Origin: Lysobacter soyae
GTDB lineage: Bacteria > Pseudomonadota > Gammaproteobacteria > Xanthomonadales > Xanthomonadaceae
Assembly (NCBI RefSeq): GCF_019551435.1
Contig: NZ_CP080544.1
Span: forward strand, 62,001 to 126,000
Direction: 5' to 3'
Length of the DNA stretch: 64,000 nucleotides
Shown: in pieces, positions 50,058 to 60,416 of the stretch
Layout of the letters: the number at the start of each line of letters is the position of its first letter
Position numbering within the stretch: the stretch's first letter is position 1
Made by a program: the position numbers and the translations under genes
The notes under the pieces: model-generated
Seen by the model: the letters and a program-made list of their open reading frames with translations, nothing else
Databases searched by the model: none
What the model was told of the DNA's origin: nothing

Positions 50058-50807
50058 ATGAGACCTATCCGACATGCCCTAGCATCCGTCTTGATACTCG
50101 GCGCACTAAGCGCTTGCTCGACATTGCAAGCCCCCAACCCTCTGACCACTTGGCGCCCTTCGCCCAACTTCGACCATCGCAATCCGCAACTAATCGTGCT
50201 GCATCTGACCGCCCAGCACGGCGTCGACGAGAGCCTGAAAACGTTGACCGATGCGCAGGCCGCGTCGCCGGTCAGCGCACATTATTTGATTGGTCGCGAC
50301 GGACGCCGCTTCCAACTGGTCGCCGATCTGGACCGCGCTTGGCACGCCGGCGGCGGGCGGTGGGGTCAGATCAGAGACTTGAACGACGCCTCTTTGGGCA
50401 TCGAACTCGATAACGACGGCACGGCCGCGTTCACCGAAGCACAAATCCAATCGTTGCTGATCCTGCTGCAGGACCTGACAAGCCGCCACCGGATTCCGAA
50501 AACCCAAGTCATAGCTCACGCGGATCTCGCGCCCTCACGACGCACCGATCCGGGTCCGCAGTTTCCTTGGCAACAGTTGTTCGAAGCCGGGTTCGGTCAG
50601 TGGCCGCTCGCCACACCACCGGCACCGGAAGGATTCGATGGTTGGTTGGCCATGCAAGCGGTGGGCTACGACATTCGCCGACCGGCCGCGGCCTTGCGCG
50701 CATTCCGCATCCATTTCCGCGGGCGTGATGACGGCGAAACCTTGACGCCCGAATTCGATGCGCGAGACTTGGCCATCTTGCATGCCTTGGTCATGCAAGC
50801 GCGTTGA
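50058..50807 (+). CDS. N-acetylmuramoyl-L-alanine amidase lipoprotein (AmiD-like, Amidase_2)
   Basis: 249 residues with a lipobox (LSAC, Cys20). Amidase_2 domain: VLHLTAQHG (zinc ligand His49), SAHYLIGRDGRRFQLV, AWHAGGGRWG and the C-terminal zinc ligands in VIAHADLAPSRRTDPGPQFPW. It then has a peptidoglycan-binding-like tail (GFDGWLAMQAVGYDIR ... AFRIHFR). It cleaves the amide between muramic acid and the stem peptide at the outer membrane, in wall recycling. It follows the SIMPL gene by 56 nt and precedes ubiA by 35 nt. Confidence 0.9.
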   Translation: MRPIRHALASVLILGALSACSTLQAPNPLTTWRPSPNFDHRNPQLIVLHLTAQHGVDESLKTLTDAQAASPVSAHYLIGRDGRRFQLVADLDRAWHAGGGRWGQIRDLNDASLGIELDNDGTAAFTEAQIQSLLILLQDLTSRHRIPKTQVIAHADLAPSRRTDPGPQFPWQQLFEAGFGQWPLATPPAPEGFDGWLAMQAVGYDIRRPAAALRAFRIHFRGRDDGETLTPEFDARDLAILHALVMQAR

Positions 50808-50842
50808 TCGATCCGCTCGGCCGACCTGCGTAAACTTTGCCG

Positions 50843-51766
50843 ATGAACTCACCTTTGCCCCCCAATTGGCTGGAAGAAAATCGACCCGCCTTGGAGCGCC
50901 TCAAGATCAAGGCGGGCGCGTATATCCGTCTGATGCGTGCTGATAAGCCGATCGGCTGGTTGCTGTTGTTGTGGCCGACATGGTGGGGTTTGTGGCTCGC
51001 CGCCAAGGGGGTTCCGGCGTGGAAACCGCTGATCGTGTTCACCTTGGGGGTTTGGCTCACCCGTGCGGCGGGTTGCGTGATCAACGACTACGCCGACCGT
51101 TGGCTCGATCCTCATGTGGCGCGCACCAAAGACCGACCACTGGCCACGGGTGAGGTATCGGGCCGCGAGGCCTTGCTGTTGTTCGCCGGTTTGATGCTTG
51201 TTGCTTTCGGCCTGGTGCTCACCCAAAACCGCCTCACCATCTGGATGAGCGTGGTCGGCGTGGTTCTGGCTGCCAGCTATCCCTATTTGAAGCGCTACAC
51301 CTACTTTCCGCAGGTATATCTCGGCATGGCATTCGGCTGGGGCATCCCGATGGCCTTTGCCGCGGTTCAAGGCAGCGTCCCCCCGGTGGCCTGGCTGCTC
51401 TACATCGCCAATATTCTCTGGTCGACCGCCTACGACACTTGGTACGCCATGGTCGACCGCGAAGACGATCTGCGCATGGGTTCGAAATCCACGGCCATCT
51501 TGTTCGGCGACGCCGACCTCGTCGCCCAATCGGTGATTTATGCGGTGATGTTTGCCAGCCTCGTGTTGGTCGGGCTGCGCGAATCGCTGGGCCACGGGTA
51601 TTTCGTCGGCCTTGGCATCGCGGCCTTACTGGTGGCGTGGGAATTCCATCATGCGAAGTCACGCGCGCGTGACGCTTGTTTCAAGGCATTCCGGCATAAC
51701 AACTGGGTCGGGCTGGCGATCTTCGCGGGTATCGCGGCGGATTTCGCTTTGCGGACATCGGCCTGA
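50843..51766 (+). CDS. ubiA: 4-hydroxybenzoate polyprenyltransferase UbiA
   Basis: 307 residues with about eight TM helices. The two Asp-rich motifs for polyprenyl diphosphate/Mg2+ are NDYADRWLD (81-89) and DREDDLRMG, and the [22 protein letters not shown] opening is typical. It attaches the isoprenoid tail to 4-hydroxybenzoate in ubiquinone synthesis at the inner membrane. ATG at 50843 chosen; a TTG two codons up is in frame. It converges with comF, the two stops being 4 nt apart. Confidence 0.96.
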   Translation: MNSPLPPNWLEENRPALERLKIKAGAYIRLMRADKPIGWLLLLWPTWWGLWLAAKGVPAWKPLIVFTLGVWLTRAAGCVINDYADRWLDPHVARTKDRPLATGEVSGREALLLFAGLMLVAFGLVLTQNRLTIWMSVVGVVLAASYPYLKRYTYFPQVYLGMAFGWGIPMAFAAVQGSVPPVAWLLYIANILWSTAYDTWYAMVDREDDLRMGSKSTAILFGDADLVAQSVIYAVMFASLVLVGLRESLGHGYFVGLGIAALLVAWEFHHAKSRARDACFKAFRHNNWVGLAIFAGIAADFALRTSA

Positions 51767-51770
51767 GTCC

Positions 51771-52508
51771 TCAGGGCACCCGAGCGCAGACCCACGCATC
51801 CACACGCGCGACGCCGGCGTCTTTGAGGGTCCAGGCCGCTTCTTGCAAGGTCGCACCGGTGGTCATGACGTCATCCACCAAGGCGACATGACGCGGCAGT
51901 GACGCGCCCGCTCGCACTTCGAATGCATCCGCCATGTTGGCCGTGCGTGCCTCCAAGCCGAGCTCGGATTGGGCGAGGGTTTGCTTGCGCCGACGCAGCA
52001 GGCGTGACTGGAGAGGTAAGCCCATCTGCACCGCCAATGGCCGCGCCAGCTCGACGGCTTGGTTGTAACCCCGCGCACGCAGCCGGGGTGTATGCAGCGG
52101 AACCGGTATCAGGCAACTCGGGCGCGGCGCCGACGCCAAGCCCTCCGCCATCAAACTGGCCATCAAATCGCCAAGGGCCAGATCGCCATGGAACTTGAGT
52201 CGGGGCAACCAAGCGTCCAGCGGCGCCATATATAGGAAAGCGGCAAACACGCCGTCCAACCACGAAGGCAGCAGTTCGCAGGCGCAGACCGCCTGCCCCG
52301 GCGCATGCGGCAATGCGCACCTCGGGCAGGCGTCCGGCATCCAAGGCAGGTCTCCAGCGCAGGTCGCACACAGATCCAAACCCATTGCGCCGGGCGCTTC
52401 GCAGAGGTGGCAGCGCCGCGGCCAAACCGCATCTGCCACGAAACTGAGGCAATTTCGCAGGTGGTTCCGGGCCGAATTCAGCGGCGCAAGGTTGACAGTC
52501 CGTGACAT
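51771..52508 (-). CDS. ComF family protein (phosphoribosyltransferase-like, DNA uptake)
   Basis: 245 residues. N-terminal zinc-ribbon part with Cys pairs (CHLC, LCATC, CPRC) near residues 32-67, then the phosphoribosyltransferase fold: [26 protein letters not shown] and the PRPP loop [21 protein letters not shown]. ComF/GntX proteins are needed for natural transformation or DNA use as carbon source in several bacteria. The ATG at 52508 leaves only 49 bp to the divergent bioB start, so the two genes share a control region. Longer in-frame starts overlap bioB. Confidence 0.9.
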   Translation of the reverse strand: MSRTVNLAPLNSARNHLRNCLSFVADAVWPRRCHLCEAPGAMGLDLCATCAGDLPWMPDACPRCALPHAPGQAVCACELLPSWLDGVFAAFLYMAPLDAWLPRLKFHGDLALGDLMASLMAEGLASAPRPSCLIPVPLHTPRLRARGYNQAVELARPLAVQMGLPLQSRLLRRRKQTLAQSELGLEARTANMADAFEVRAGASLPRHVALVDDVMTTGATLQEAAWTLKDAGVARVDAWVCARVP

Positions 52509-52557
52509 GCTTTTCAGACTGGCAGATTGCCAGCACTTCCCCCATCGGATTTCGAAC

Positions 52558-53604
52558 ATGTCTGTTGTCAGTCTTCGCCCCGCCATTCGCCACGATTGGT
52601 CCCGTCAGGAAGTGGAGGCCTTGTTCGATTTGCCTTTCCCAGTGCTGATGGCACGCGCGGCCGCGGTGCATGCCCAATATTTCAATCCGACGGAAGTACA
52701 GGTCAGCACGCTGCTGTCGGTGAAGACCGGGGGTTGCCCCGAAGACTGCGGTTACTGCCCGCAGGCGGCGCGCTACCACACTGGCGTCGAAGCGACCAAA
52801 TTGATGCCGACCGATGCTGTGCTGGAGAAGGCACGACAAGCGAAAGCCGCCGGGGCCAGCCGCTTTTGCATGGGCGCCGCCTGGCGCTCACCGAAGGATC
52901 GCGACATCCCGAAGGTCGCCGAAATGATTCGTGAGGTGAAAGCCCTCGGTCTCGAAACCTGTGCAACGCTCGGCATGTTGTCCGAAACGCAGGCCGTGGC
53001 ATTGCGCGCGGCGGGCCTTGACTACTACAACCACAACTTGGATTCGGCGCCGGATTTCTACGGCGACATCATCACCACACGCGAGTACCAGGATCGCTTG
53101 GACACGCTGAGCCACGTTCGCGACGCCGGCATGAAAACCTGCAGCGGCGGCATCGTCGGCATGGGCGAATCGCGCGCGCAACGCGCGGGTTTGCTGCACG
53201 CGTTGGCCACGCTGCCCGCGCATCCGGATTCGGTGCCGATCAATCGCTTGGTGCAAGTGGCCGGTACGCCCTTGGCCGACGCCAAGACCACCGAACTCGA
53301 CCCGTTTGAATTCGTACGCACGGTGGCGGTCGCGCGCATCATGATGCCGGCCTCGATGGTTCGTCTTTCGGCAGGCCGCGAAACCATGAACGACGAGCTG
53401 CAAGCTTTGTGCTTTCTTGCCGGCGCCAATTCGATTTTCCATGGCGAAAAACTGCTGACCACCGGCAACCCCGACGTCGGTGCCGATGAACGATTGTTTG
53501 CGCGCTTAGGCCTGCGCCCGATGCCCTTTGACGCCGCGGCGGAAGGTAGCTGTAGCACAACGGTCCACGCAGACATCATGGGGGCCGACGAGGCACGCGC
53601 ATGA
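52558..53604 (+). CDS. bioB: Biotin synthase BioB
   Basis: 348 residues. The radical SAM cluster is [10 protein letters not shown] (Cys60, Cys64, Cys67); further BioB marks are [54 protein letters not shown] and [20 protein letters not shown]. It inserts sulfur into dethiobiotin in the last step of biotin synthesis. ATG 52558 used; ATG 52507 upstream would overlap the comF start and is less likely. Its stop overlaps the bioF start (ATGA). Confidence 0.97.
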   Translation: MSVVSLRPAIRHDWSRQEVEALFDLPFPVLMARAAAVHAQYFNPTEVQVSTLLSVKTGGCPEDCGYCPQAARYHTGVEATKLMPTDAVLEKARQAKAAGASRFCMGAAWRSPKDRDIPKVAEMIREVKALGLETCATLGMLSETQAVALRAAGLDYYNHNLDSAPDFYGDIITTREYQDRLDTLSHVRDAGMKTCSGGIVGMGESRAQRAGLLHALATLPAHPDSVPINRLVQVAGTPLADAKTTELDPFEFVRTVAVARIMMPASMVRLSAGRETMNDELQALCFLAGANSIFHGEKLLTTGNPDVGADERLFARLGLRPMPFDAAAEGSCSTTVHADIMGADEARA

Positions 53605-54797
53605 ATCGTCCGCGATTGCTCGATCGCATCGCCGCGGCGCAGAGCGCCCGCGAAGAAAAACACCGTGTTCGCCGCCGCCGTGCCGTCAGCAAACGCGACG
53701 GTATGCGTTATGAAGTCGACGGTCAGTCCTTGCTGTGCTTTTGCAGCAATGACTATCTCGGCTTGGCACAGCATTTCGTGGTCAGCACCGCCTTCCAGGA
53801 TGCCGCATCCAAATTGGGCACTGGTGCCGGTGCATCGCATTTGGTCTGCGGACATTTTGAAGAACACGATGCGCTTGAACGGGAAATGGCCGAATGGCTC
53901 GGTTATCCGTCAGCCCTGTTGTTTTCCAGCGGCTATCAAGCCAACTTGGCGGTCGCCCAAGCCTTCCTCGGTGAAGGGGATCTCTCGGTCCAAGATCGCC
54001 TGAATCACGCCAGCCTGATGGATGCGGCACGCTTGTCCGGCGCGTCATTGCGTCGCTACCCGCACAACGATGCCGAGGGTGCCTTGCGCCAGCTGCGCAG
54101 CAATGCGTCCGGGGCTGCGATGGTGGTCACCGACGGCGTTTTCAGCATGGATGGCGATGTCGCGCCGGTTCGTGCCTTGGCGTTGATCGCACGTGTGCAA
54201 CACGCCACGTTGGTGGTGGACGATGCGCACGGCGTCGGCCTGCTGGGGACCGACGGCCGCGGCACGGTGGCGGCGGCGGGCTTGGGGCCCAACGAAGTGC
54301 CCTTGCAAGTGGTGACCCTGGGCAAAGCCTTGGGTGGCGAAGGCGCATTGGTGTTGGCCGATCGGGCCTACATCGAACATCTCAAACAACACGCACGCCC
54401 TTATATCTACACTACCGCCAGTTCGCCGGCCGCTGCGGCCGCCACGCGCGCCGCACTGCGACTGGCGCAACGCGAAGCTTGGCGTCGCGAACGCGTGTTT
54501 GCCAACCTGGCGCGTTTCAGGGAAGGCATGCAGCGTGTGGGCTTCGAACTGCCGGAGTCGGCATCCGCGATTCAATCCGTGCCTTGCGGTGCGGATGAGA
54601 TCGCGATCGCCATGTCGGCGGCTTTGGAAGCGCAGGGTTTCTGGGTGAGCGCGATTCGACCGCCGACGGTGCCGGAGAACGGCGCACGTTTGCGCGTCAC
54701 GCTGAGTGCGTTGCATTCCGAAGCGGACATCGATGGCCTGGTGGCCGCCATGGCTTGGGCGCGCGACGCCGTCAACACGGGTTTTCGCGCGGAATGA
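53601..54797 (+). CDS. bioF: 8-amino-7-oxononanoate synthase BioF
   Basis: 398 residues. PLP-dependent alpha-oxoamine synthase: [44 protein letters not shown] (Asp207) and the Schiff-base Lys242 in [12 protein letters not shown]. It condenses pimeloyl-ACP with alanine. The C-terminal region ([16 protein letters not shown]) is normal. Start overlaps bioB, stop overlaps the transporter gene (ATGA). Confidence 0.96.
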   Translation: MNRPRLLDRIAAAQSAREEKHRVRRRRAVSKRDGMRYEVDGQSLLCFCSNDYLGLAQHFVVSTAFQDAASKLGTGAGASHLVCGHFEEHDALEREMAEWLGYPSALLFSSGYQANLAVAQAFLGEGDLSVQDRLNHASLMDAARLSGASLRRYPHNDAEGALRQLRSNASGAAMVVTDGVFSMDGDVAPVRALALIARVQHATLVVDDAHGVGLLGTDGRGTVAAAGLGPNEVPLQVVTLGKALGGEGALVLADRAYIEHLKQHARPYIYTTASSPAAAAATRAALRLAQREAWRRERVFANLARFREGMQRVGFELPESASAIQSVPCGADEIAIAMSAALEAQGFWVSAIRPPTVPENGARLRVTLSALHSEADIDGLVAAMAWARDAVNTGFRAE

Positions 54798-55765
54798 ATC
54801 TGTCTGCCACCGCGCTCCGGCGCAATGCGCTGGTCGCGGTCGCGCTGGCCTTGGCGTCGGCGTTTTTTTTCACCTTCACCTATGTCTTCAATCGTGTCGC
54901 CGCACAGGAAGCCGGACACTGGGCGTGGATCGCGAGCCTACGCTACCTGTTGACCCTGCCGATGTTGCTGCCGCTGATGCGAGGTGGCAATGCGGTGGCG
55001 CCGGTACTTACTGCGGTGCGCCACCGACCTTGGGCATGGCTGAAGTGCAGCGCGATTTGTTTTGTGGCGTTCTACCTGTTCTTGGCCTACGCCTCCGATA
55101 GCGGACCGGCCTGGTTGATTGCGGGCAGTTTTCAATTCACGGTTGTCGCCGGCATGTTGTGCGCACCGTTTATTTACAACGACGCGCGTGCGCGCATACC
55201 GCGCGCCGCGATGGCAGTCGCCTGCCTGATATTGGTCGGCGTCTTCCTGATGCAATGGAGTCATGCGAACGGCACCATGACCGCCGCCGCTTGGTTCGCG
55301 ATGCTTTGCGTGTTGATTTCGGCCGTGCTGTATCCGCTCGGCAACCGTCTGCTGCTGTTGCACCTTGAACGCACCGGCGAATCACTCAATGCCGTGCAAC
55401 GCGTTTTTGGTATGAGCTTGGTCGGCTTTCCGATTTGGCTGTGTGTGGCTGGCTATGCCTATTGGCAATCAGGTTGGCCAGGTTGGCATCAGGTCGCGCT
55501 CGGTGCCGGCGTTGCCTTGTTTTCCGGCGTGATCGCCACAATTTTGTTTTTCTCGGCCACCGGTCGCGTCCGCCGGCAACCGGTGGCACTCGCCGCCGCC
55601 GAGGCCATGCAAGCCGCCGAACTCGTGTTCGCTGCCGCCATGGGCGCGCTTTTTCTGCGGGATGCGTTGCCCGCGCCGTTGGCCATGGTCGGTGGCGTGT
55701 TTGTCGTGATCGGCATTGTGTGGATGGCGGTGCTGGCTTCACGCGACACCACCGGAGTGAATTGA
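54794..55765 (+). CDS. DMT-superfamily multidrug-efflux-type transporter (EmrE/EamA-like)
   Basis: 323 residues, about ten TM helices in two halves ([58 protein letters not shown]; second half [77 protein letters not shown]). It is encoded inside the biotin operon, its start overlapping the bioF stop and its stop 3 nt before bioH. Transport of biotin, a pimelate-type intermediate or an unrelated solute is unknown; no substrate motif is visible. Confidence 0.82.
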   Translation: MNLSATALRRNALVAVALALASAFFFTFTYVFNRVAAQEAGHWAWIASLRYLLTLPMLLPLMRGGNAVAPVLTAVRHRPWAWLKCSAICFVAFYLFLAYASDSGPAWLIAGSFQFTVVAGMLCAPFIYNDARARIPRAAMAVACLILVGVFLMQWSHANGTMTAAAWFAMLCVLISAVLYPLGNRLLLLHLERTGESLNAVQRVFGMSLVGFPIWLCVAGYAYWQSGWPGWHQVALGAGVALFSGVIATILFFSATGRVRRQPVALAAAEAMQAAELVFAAAMGALFLRDALPAPLAMVGGVFVVIGIVWMAVLASRDTTGVN

Positions 55766-55768
55766 AAG

Positions 55769-56542
55769 ATGACTTCATTGCAGGTTGAGTTTTTTGACAG
55801 TCCGTCAGCGAGCAGCGATTTGGTGTTGTTGCACGGCTGGGCGATGCATGGCGGCATTTTCGCCACCTTGATTGAGCGTTTGAAGCCGCACTACCGCGTG
55901 CATTGCGTCGATCTACCCGGTCACGGATTGAACCGCGAGAGCGCCCTCCCGCTCGAGCTGTCGGCTTGTGTAGACGCCATCGCGGATGTGGTACCGCGCG
56001 ATGCGACGTGGTGCGGCTGGTCGCTTGGCGGTCTGGTCGCATTGCACGCTGCGCAGTCGGGCGTTGCCATGCAACGTTTGGTGATGTTGTGTGCGAGTCC
56101 CTGCTTTGTGAAACAAGCGGATTGGCGCTACGGCGTGTCGCCGGAAATTTTTCATGACTTCGCCCACGGCTTGCGTACCGATTGGCATGCCACGCTGGAT
56201 CGCTTCATTGCGCTCGAAGCCTTCGGTTCGGACAATGCGCGCGAAGAGTTGCGCACCTTGCGCGACCAAGTCCTTGCACGTGGCGCGCCCAACCCCGCCG
56301 TGCTCGCGGACGGCCTCGATGTGTTGAAGCAGACCGATTTGCGCGCGACCTTGCCCGCACTGCAGGTGCCGACCACTTGGATTGCGGGTCGTCGTGATCG
56401 CTTGGTGGACCCGCGTGCCATGCAGGAAGCGGCCGCCCTGTGTGCCCAGGCAGACGTCACCGTGATCGAGCACGCCGGTCACGCACCGTTCCTCACCCAC
56501 GGCGACGCCGTCGTTACCGCGATGACCGCCCGCACTGCATGA
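55769..56542 (+). CDS. bioH: Pimeloyl-ACP methyl ester carboxylesterase BioH
   Basis: 257 residues, the usual BioH length. Alpha/beta hydrolase: LVLLHGWAMHGGIF, VDLPGHGLN, nucleophile Ser85 in GWSLGG, catalytic Asp in GRRDRLVDP and His in EHAGHAPFLTH. It hydrolyses the methyl ester of pimeloyl-ACP so that BioF can act. It sits 3 nt after the transporter gene and its stop overlaps bioC (ATGA). Confidence 0.92.
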   Translation: MTSLQVEFFDSPSASSDLVLLHGWAMHGGIFATLIERLKPHYRVHCVDLPGHGLNRESALPLELSACVDAIADVVPRDATWCGWSLGGLVALHAAQSGVAMQRLVMLCASPCFVKQADWRYGVSPEIFHDFAHGLRTDWHATLDRFIALEAFGSDNAREELRTLRDQVLARGAPNPAVLADGLDVLKQTDLRATLPALQVPTTWIAGRRDRLVDPRAMQEAAALCAQADVTVIEHAGHAPFLTHGDAVVTAMTARTA

Positions 56543-57450
56543 ACGACAACCGGGACATCTTCGACCGCGCCCGCGTCCGCCGCAATTTCGGCGCGGCCGC
56601 AGAACGCTACGCCGGACATTCGGCACTGCAACGCGAAATCGAATTCCGTTTGATGGAATCCCTCGCGCACTATTCGCTCAAGCACGGCGAAGATGCGCGC
56701 CCGCAGCGCATTCTGGATGTCGGCAGCGGCCCGGCCACCGCTGCACATGCATTGCGCAGTTGGGCACCCAAAGCCGATATCTTCGCAGTCGATGCCGCGC
56801 TGCCGATGCTGAAAGCCGCCGAAGCCAACACCCGCGGGCAATGGTTGCGCCGACGCAGGGTCGAGCGGGTTTGTGCCGACTTGCGCGCCTTGCCGTTCGC
56901 CGACGCCAGTGTGGATTTGTTATTCAGCAATCTCGCCCTGCAATGGGTGGAAGACTTGCCCGCCGCCTTCGCCGAGTTCCGACGCGTCCTCGCCCCGAAG
57001 GGTTTGTTATTGATTTCGACCTTCGGCGAACAAACCTTGGCTGAACTGCGGGAAGCGTTTGCCATGGCGGATGACGCGCCGCATGTGAGCCCGTTCACCG
57101 CCATCGCACCATTCGGTGATGCCTTGATGGCTGCCGGTTTCGCCGAGCCGGTGCTTGATCGCGATTTGCTGTTCGAATATCAGCCTGATTTGCGCGGCGT
57201 AATGCTGTCTTTGAAAGCGATCGGAGCAACCAATGCTCTGCATGCGCGCCGGCACAGTCTCAGTGGCAAAGCTCGCTTCAGGCGTGCCGACGCGGCGCAC
57301 GTGCGCACGGAAGACGGGCAGCTGCCGGTGCGCTGGGAAGCCATTTATGCCCAAGCTTGGGCGCCCGAGCCCGGCACACCCATGCGCGACGGTTTCGGCG
57401 AAATCGCCGCGATGCCGATCGATCGAATTCCGATTCGCCGCAAGCGCTGA
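56539..57450 (+). CDS. bioC: Malonyl-ACP O-methyltransferase BioC
   Basis: 303 residues. BioC N-terminus RARVRRNFGAAAERYAGHSALQREI, SAM motif ILDVGSGPATAAHALR, and FSNLALQWVEDLPAAFAEFRRVLAPKGLLLISTFGEQTLAELREAF, a stretch typical of BioC. It methylates malonyl-ACP to disguise it as a fatty-acid primer for pimelate synthesis. The start overlaps bioH. The full route bioC-bioH-bioF-bioB is here; bioA and bioD are elsewhere. Confidence 0.94.
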   Translation: MNDNRDIFDRARVRRNFGAAAERYAGHSALQREIEFRLMESLAHYSLKHGEDARPQRILDVGSGPATAAHALRSWAPKADIFAVDAALPMLKAAEANTRGQWLRRRRVERVCADLRALPFADASVDLLFSNLALQWVEDLPAAFAEFRRVLAPKGLLLISTFGEQTLAELREAFAMADDAPHVSPFTAIAPFGDALMAAGFAEPVLDRDLLFEYQPDLRGVMLSLKAIGATNALHARRHSLSGKARFRRADAAHVRTEDGQLPVRWEAIYAQAWAPEPGTPMRDGFGEIAAMPIDRIPIRRKR

Positions 57451-57560
57451 ATACTGGGCAACGCCCTGATTCATGAACAGCTGACCGCCATTCGGCCTCC
57501 GGTGCTGGCAATGCGGTGGTGGGGACCCCATCCTTGAGGTGTTCCAACAGGGGTATAGAC

Positions 57561-58157
57561 ATGAAATCGAATCTTGCATGGGTGGGCGCGGCCGTCTTGG
57601 TCTTGTCCGGCTGCGTGGCGTATGACGACGGCTACCGAACCACCGGCCGCGTCGGTGACGGATACGGCACCTACAACGGTCAACGGGTCTATGACCAATC
57701 CCGCACACGGATTGTCGAAGACCGCGCCGGCAATATTTATCGTGTGTATCCCGACGGCACCTCGGTGCTGATCAGCCGCGGCGGCTATAACAACTATCCG
57801 TATGGCTACGGCGGCTACTCCTCCGGCTACCCGTATGGTTACGGCGGCTATAACAACACGCCGGCCTACGGCGGCTACGGTGCTTACGGCAGCTATGGCA
57901 GCTACCCCGGCGGCGTTTACGTCGGTCCGCCGCGTGTGTATCCGGTCCCGCGACCGGGCCATGGCTATCCGACCCGACCCAACCCCGGACAACCGCTTCC
58001 GAATGCCGGAACGCCGCCCTCTCCGCCTGTGGTCGGCAGCTTGCCGCCACCGCCGGTGTTCACGCCGCGCACCGAGGCAGCCGGCGCGGGTGTGGAGCGT
58101 GCCGAGGCGCGACGGGAATCCCATAAGGGTCGCGAACTGCGGGGAACGGAACCCTGA
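57561..58157 (+). CDS. Tyr/Gly/Pro-rich lipoprotein of unknown function
   Basis: 198 residues with a lipobox (LSGC). After it comes a short conserved-looking domain (RTRIVEDRAGNIYRVYPDGTSVLISRGG), then about 60 residues of YGYGGY/NNYPYG-type repeats and a Pro-rich tail (PRPGHGYPTRPNPG, PPSPPVVGSLPPPP). AGGGG precedes the ATG. I do not recognise a family. Low-complexity tails like this are often surface-exposed in Xanthomonadaceae; a role in envelope adhesion is speculation. Confidence 0.75.
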   Translation: MKSNLAWVGAAVLVLSGCVAYDDGYRTTGRVGDGYGTYNGQRVYDQSRTRIVEDRAGNIYRVYPDGTSVLISRGGYNNYPYGYGGYSSGYPYGYGGYNNTPAYGGYGAYGSYGSYPGGVYVGPPRVYPVPRPGHGYPTRPNPGQPLPNAGTPPSPPVVGSLPPPPVFTPRTEAAGAGVERAEARRESHKGRELRGTEP

Positions 58158-58320
58158 ATCCGCTTGAAGGTGAATGCTTGCGCGGGACCGTAAAAGGGTC
58201 CATCCTTCTTCCGTGACCTCCAGCGTCGATTTCTGACCAGTAGGGTCAATCTCTATGCTGGTTTCCGGTTTTGGCATCCGGATCCCCCCTGTTCCGTCCA
58301 GGCCGGAGCCAGCACCCTAT

Positions 58321-58359
58321 AAAAAATGAGGGCCAAGTGTCCCCCGACACTTGGCCCTC
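58321..58359 (-). terminator. Intrinsic terminator-like hairpin, best fit on the minus strand
   Basis: GAGGGCCAAGTGTC (58328-58341) and GACACTTGGCCCTC (58346-58359) pair perfectly over 14 bp with a CCCC loop. On the minus strand it is followed by a run of six T (58326-58321), a textbook terminator; on the plus strand the following tract TGCTTCCCCTT is only weakly U-rich. It would end plus-strand transcription of the lipoprotein less well than minus-strand transcription. Confidence 0.75.
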
Positions 58360-58436
58360 TGCTTCCCCTTCACGCACGTCACCGACCCCTGTTCCAAGTT
58401 CGGTATGCGCCGTGAAGCGCTGTCGTTTAGGGTGCA

Positions 58437-58445
58437 TGGGATAAT
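58437..58445 (+). promoter_or_regulatory. Candidate extended -10 promoter of mnmG
   Basis: TGGGATAAT reads as an extended -10 (TGN followed by GATAAT) about 70 nt before the mnmG ATG. No good -35 is present. Plausible but weak. Confidence 0.35.
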
Positions 58446-58516
58446 CAGCATGAAGCGTGCCAACAGTAAAACAACTGCGGGGCATGTGTTTCAGAATTTT
58501 TCTAGGCGCGGTTGGC

Positions 58517-60412
58517 ATGAGCACTCGTCCTTCTTTTTACAACTTCGAAGTCATCGTCATCGGCGGTGGTCATAGCGGCACTGAAGCCGCGTTGGCTGCG
58601 GCGCGTGCGGGTGCGCGCACCTTGTTGTTGACGCACAACATCGAAACCGTGGGCGCAATGAGTTGCAATCCGGCCATCGGCGGCATCGGCAAAGGGCACC
58701 TGGTCAAAGAGATCGATGCACTGGGCGGCATCATGGCGCGCGCCGCCGACGCAGCGGGTATTCAATGGCGCACTTTGAATGCGTCCAAGGGTCCTGCGGT
58801 GCGCGCAACGCGTTGCCAAGCCGATCGCGCACGCTATCGCCAATTCATTCGCAGCGCGGTGGAAGCCGCCCCCAACCTCACCGTGTTTCAAGCGGCGGTG
58901 GATGATATTGAAATCATCGGCGGTCGTGTCCGCGCCGCGATCACGCAAACCGGTTTGCGTTTCGAAGCACCGTCCATCGTGTTGACGGCCGGCACGTTCT
59001 TGGCCGGAAAGATCCACATCGGCGAAACGCAATATGCCGCGGGACGCATGGGTGATCCGCCGTCGAGTGCATTGGCCGCGCGTTTGCGCGAAGGTGCGTT
59101 CATGGTCGACCGTTTGAAGACGGGCACCCCTCCGCGCATCGACGGCCGCAGCCTCGACTATTCGGTGATGCAGGAACAACCCGGCGACTCACCGCGCCCG
59201 GTGTTTTCGTTCATGGGCAGTCTCGACGACCATCCGCCGCAGGTCTCGTGTTGGATCACGCAAACCACCGAGCGTACCCACGAGATTATCCGCAACGCTT
59301 TGCATCGTTCTCCGATGTATTCGGGTCAAATCGAGGGCATCGGTCCGCGTTACTGTCCGAGCATCGAGGACAAGGTTGTGCGTTTTGCGGAAAAGGCGTC
59401 GCACCAGATTTTTGTCGAGCCGGAAGGGCTGGACGTCGCGGAAATCTATCCGAACGGCATCAGCACCTCACTGCCCTTCGATGTGCAACTTGAACTGGTG
59501 CGCAGCATCATCGGTTTCGAGAACGCGCATATCACGCGGCCCGGTTATGCCATCGAATACGACTATTTCGATCCGCGCGGTCTGAAGACTTCGCTGGAAA
59601 CCAAGGCAGTGGAAGGTTTGTATTTCGCCGGCCAGATCAACGGCACCACCGGTTACGAAGAAGCTGCCGCACAAGGCTTGCTGGCCGGCTTGAACGCCGC
59701 CCGCGCCGTGCAAGGCCAACCGGCCTGGAGTCCGCGCCGCGACGAAGCCTACCTCGGTGTGATGGTGGATGATTTGATCACCCAAGGCACGCTCGAGCCC
59801 TACCGCATGTTCACCAGCCGGGCGGAATACCGTCTGCAGCTGCGCGAAGACAATGCCGATGCGCGTCTGACCCCGGTCGGTCGCGACATGGGCTTGGTGG
59901 ATGACGCGCGTTGGGCGGCTTTCTGCGAAAAACGCGAGGCCGTCGATCAAGAAACGCGCCGACTGCAGTCGCTCTGGGCAGCGCCTAACAACTCGCTTGG
60001 TATGGCGTTGAAGCGCGATCTCGATCTCGAAATCAGCCGGGAAACCAACGGCTGCGATCTGCTGCGCCGACCGGAGATGCGCTACACGGCATTGATGGGC
60101 GTGCCCGAGTTCGGACCCGGCCTGCAGGATCCCGTCGCCGCGGAACAGGTGGAAATCGAAACCAAATATGCCGGCTACCTTGATCGCCAACGCGAAGAGA
60201 TCGCACGCGCAGAGCGCAACAACAACACGCTGATTCCTAACGGCTTCGACTATCGCGAAGTGCGGGGATTGTCTTCGGAAGTCCTGCAGAAACTCGAGAA
60301 AGTACGCCCGGAATCGGTCGGGCAAGCACAGCGGATTCCCGGCATGACCCCGGCTGCAATCTCACTGCTGCTGGTGCACCTCACGCGCGCACGGCGCGCG
60401 CAAGCTGCCTGA
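58517..60412 (+). CDS. mnmG: tRNA uridine-5-carboxymethylaminomethyl modification enzyme MnmG (GidA)
   Basis: 631 residues, standard length. FAD motif [27 protein letters not shown], then [73 protein letters not shown] and the C-terminal MnmE-binding domain ending SLLLVHLTR. With MnmE it modifies the wobble uridine of several tRNAs. Start [18 protein letters not shown] matches the family; an in-frame ATG at 58457 would add 20 residues without family match. Converges with the kinase gene (4-nt gap). Confidence 0.97.
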   Translation: MSTRPSFYNFEVIVIGGGHSGTEAALAAARAGARTLLLTHNIETVGAMSCNPAIGGIGKGHLVKEIDALGGIMARAADAAGIQWRTLNASKGPAVRATRCQADRARYRQFIRSAVEAAPNLTVFQAAVDDIEIIGGRVRAAITQTGLRFEAPSIVLTAGTFLAGKIHIGETQYAAGRMGDPPSSALAARLREGAFMVDRLKTGTPPRIDGRSLDYSVMQEQPGDSPRPVFSFMGSLDDHPPQVSCWITQTTERTHEIIRNALHRSPMYSGQIEGIGPRYCPSIEDKVVRFAEKASHQIFVEPEGLDVAEIYPNGISTSLPFDVQLELVRSIIGFENAHITRPGYAIEYDYFDPRGLKTSLETKAVEGLYFAGQINGTTGYEEAAAQGLLAGLNAARAVQGQPAWSPRRDEAYLGVMVDDLITQGTLEPYRMFTSRAEYRLQLREDNADARLTPVGRDMGLVDDARWAAFCEKREAVDQETRRLQSLWAAPNNSLGMALKRDLDLEISRETNGCDLLRRPEMRYTALMGVPEFGPGLQDPVAAEQVEIETKYAGYLDRQREEIARAERNNNTLIPNGFDYREVRGLSSEVLQKLEKVRPESVGQAQRIPGMTPAAISLLLVHLTRARRAQAA

Positions 60413-60416
60413 CACC

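Larger units (their letters stand above)
58158..58516. other. Intergenic region before mnmG; hairpin and candidate promoter only
   Basis: 359 bp with no credible gene on either strand. It holds the strong hairpin at 58328-58359 and an extended -10 promoter candidate near 58437-58445. The rest shows no repeat or further structure that I could recognise. Confidence 0.6.

Noticed and set aside
57780-57910. Tandem repeat in the Tyr/Gly-rich lipoprotein as CRISPR or regulatory repeat
   Set aside because: The repeats are in frame and code for YGYGGY-type units; there are no equal spacers.
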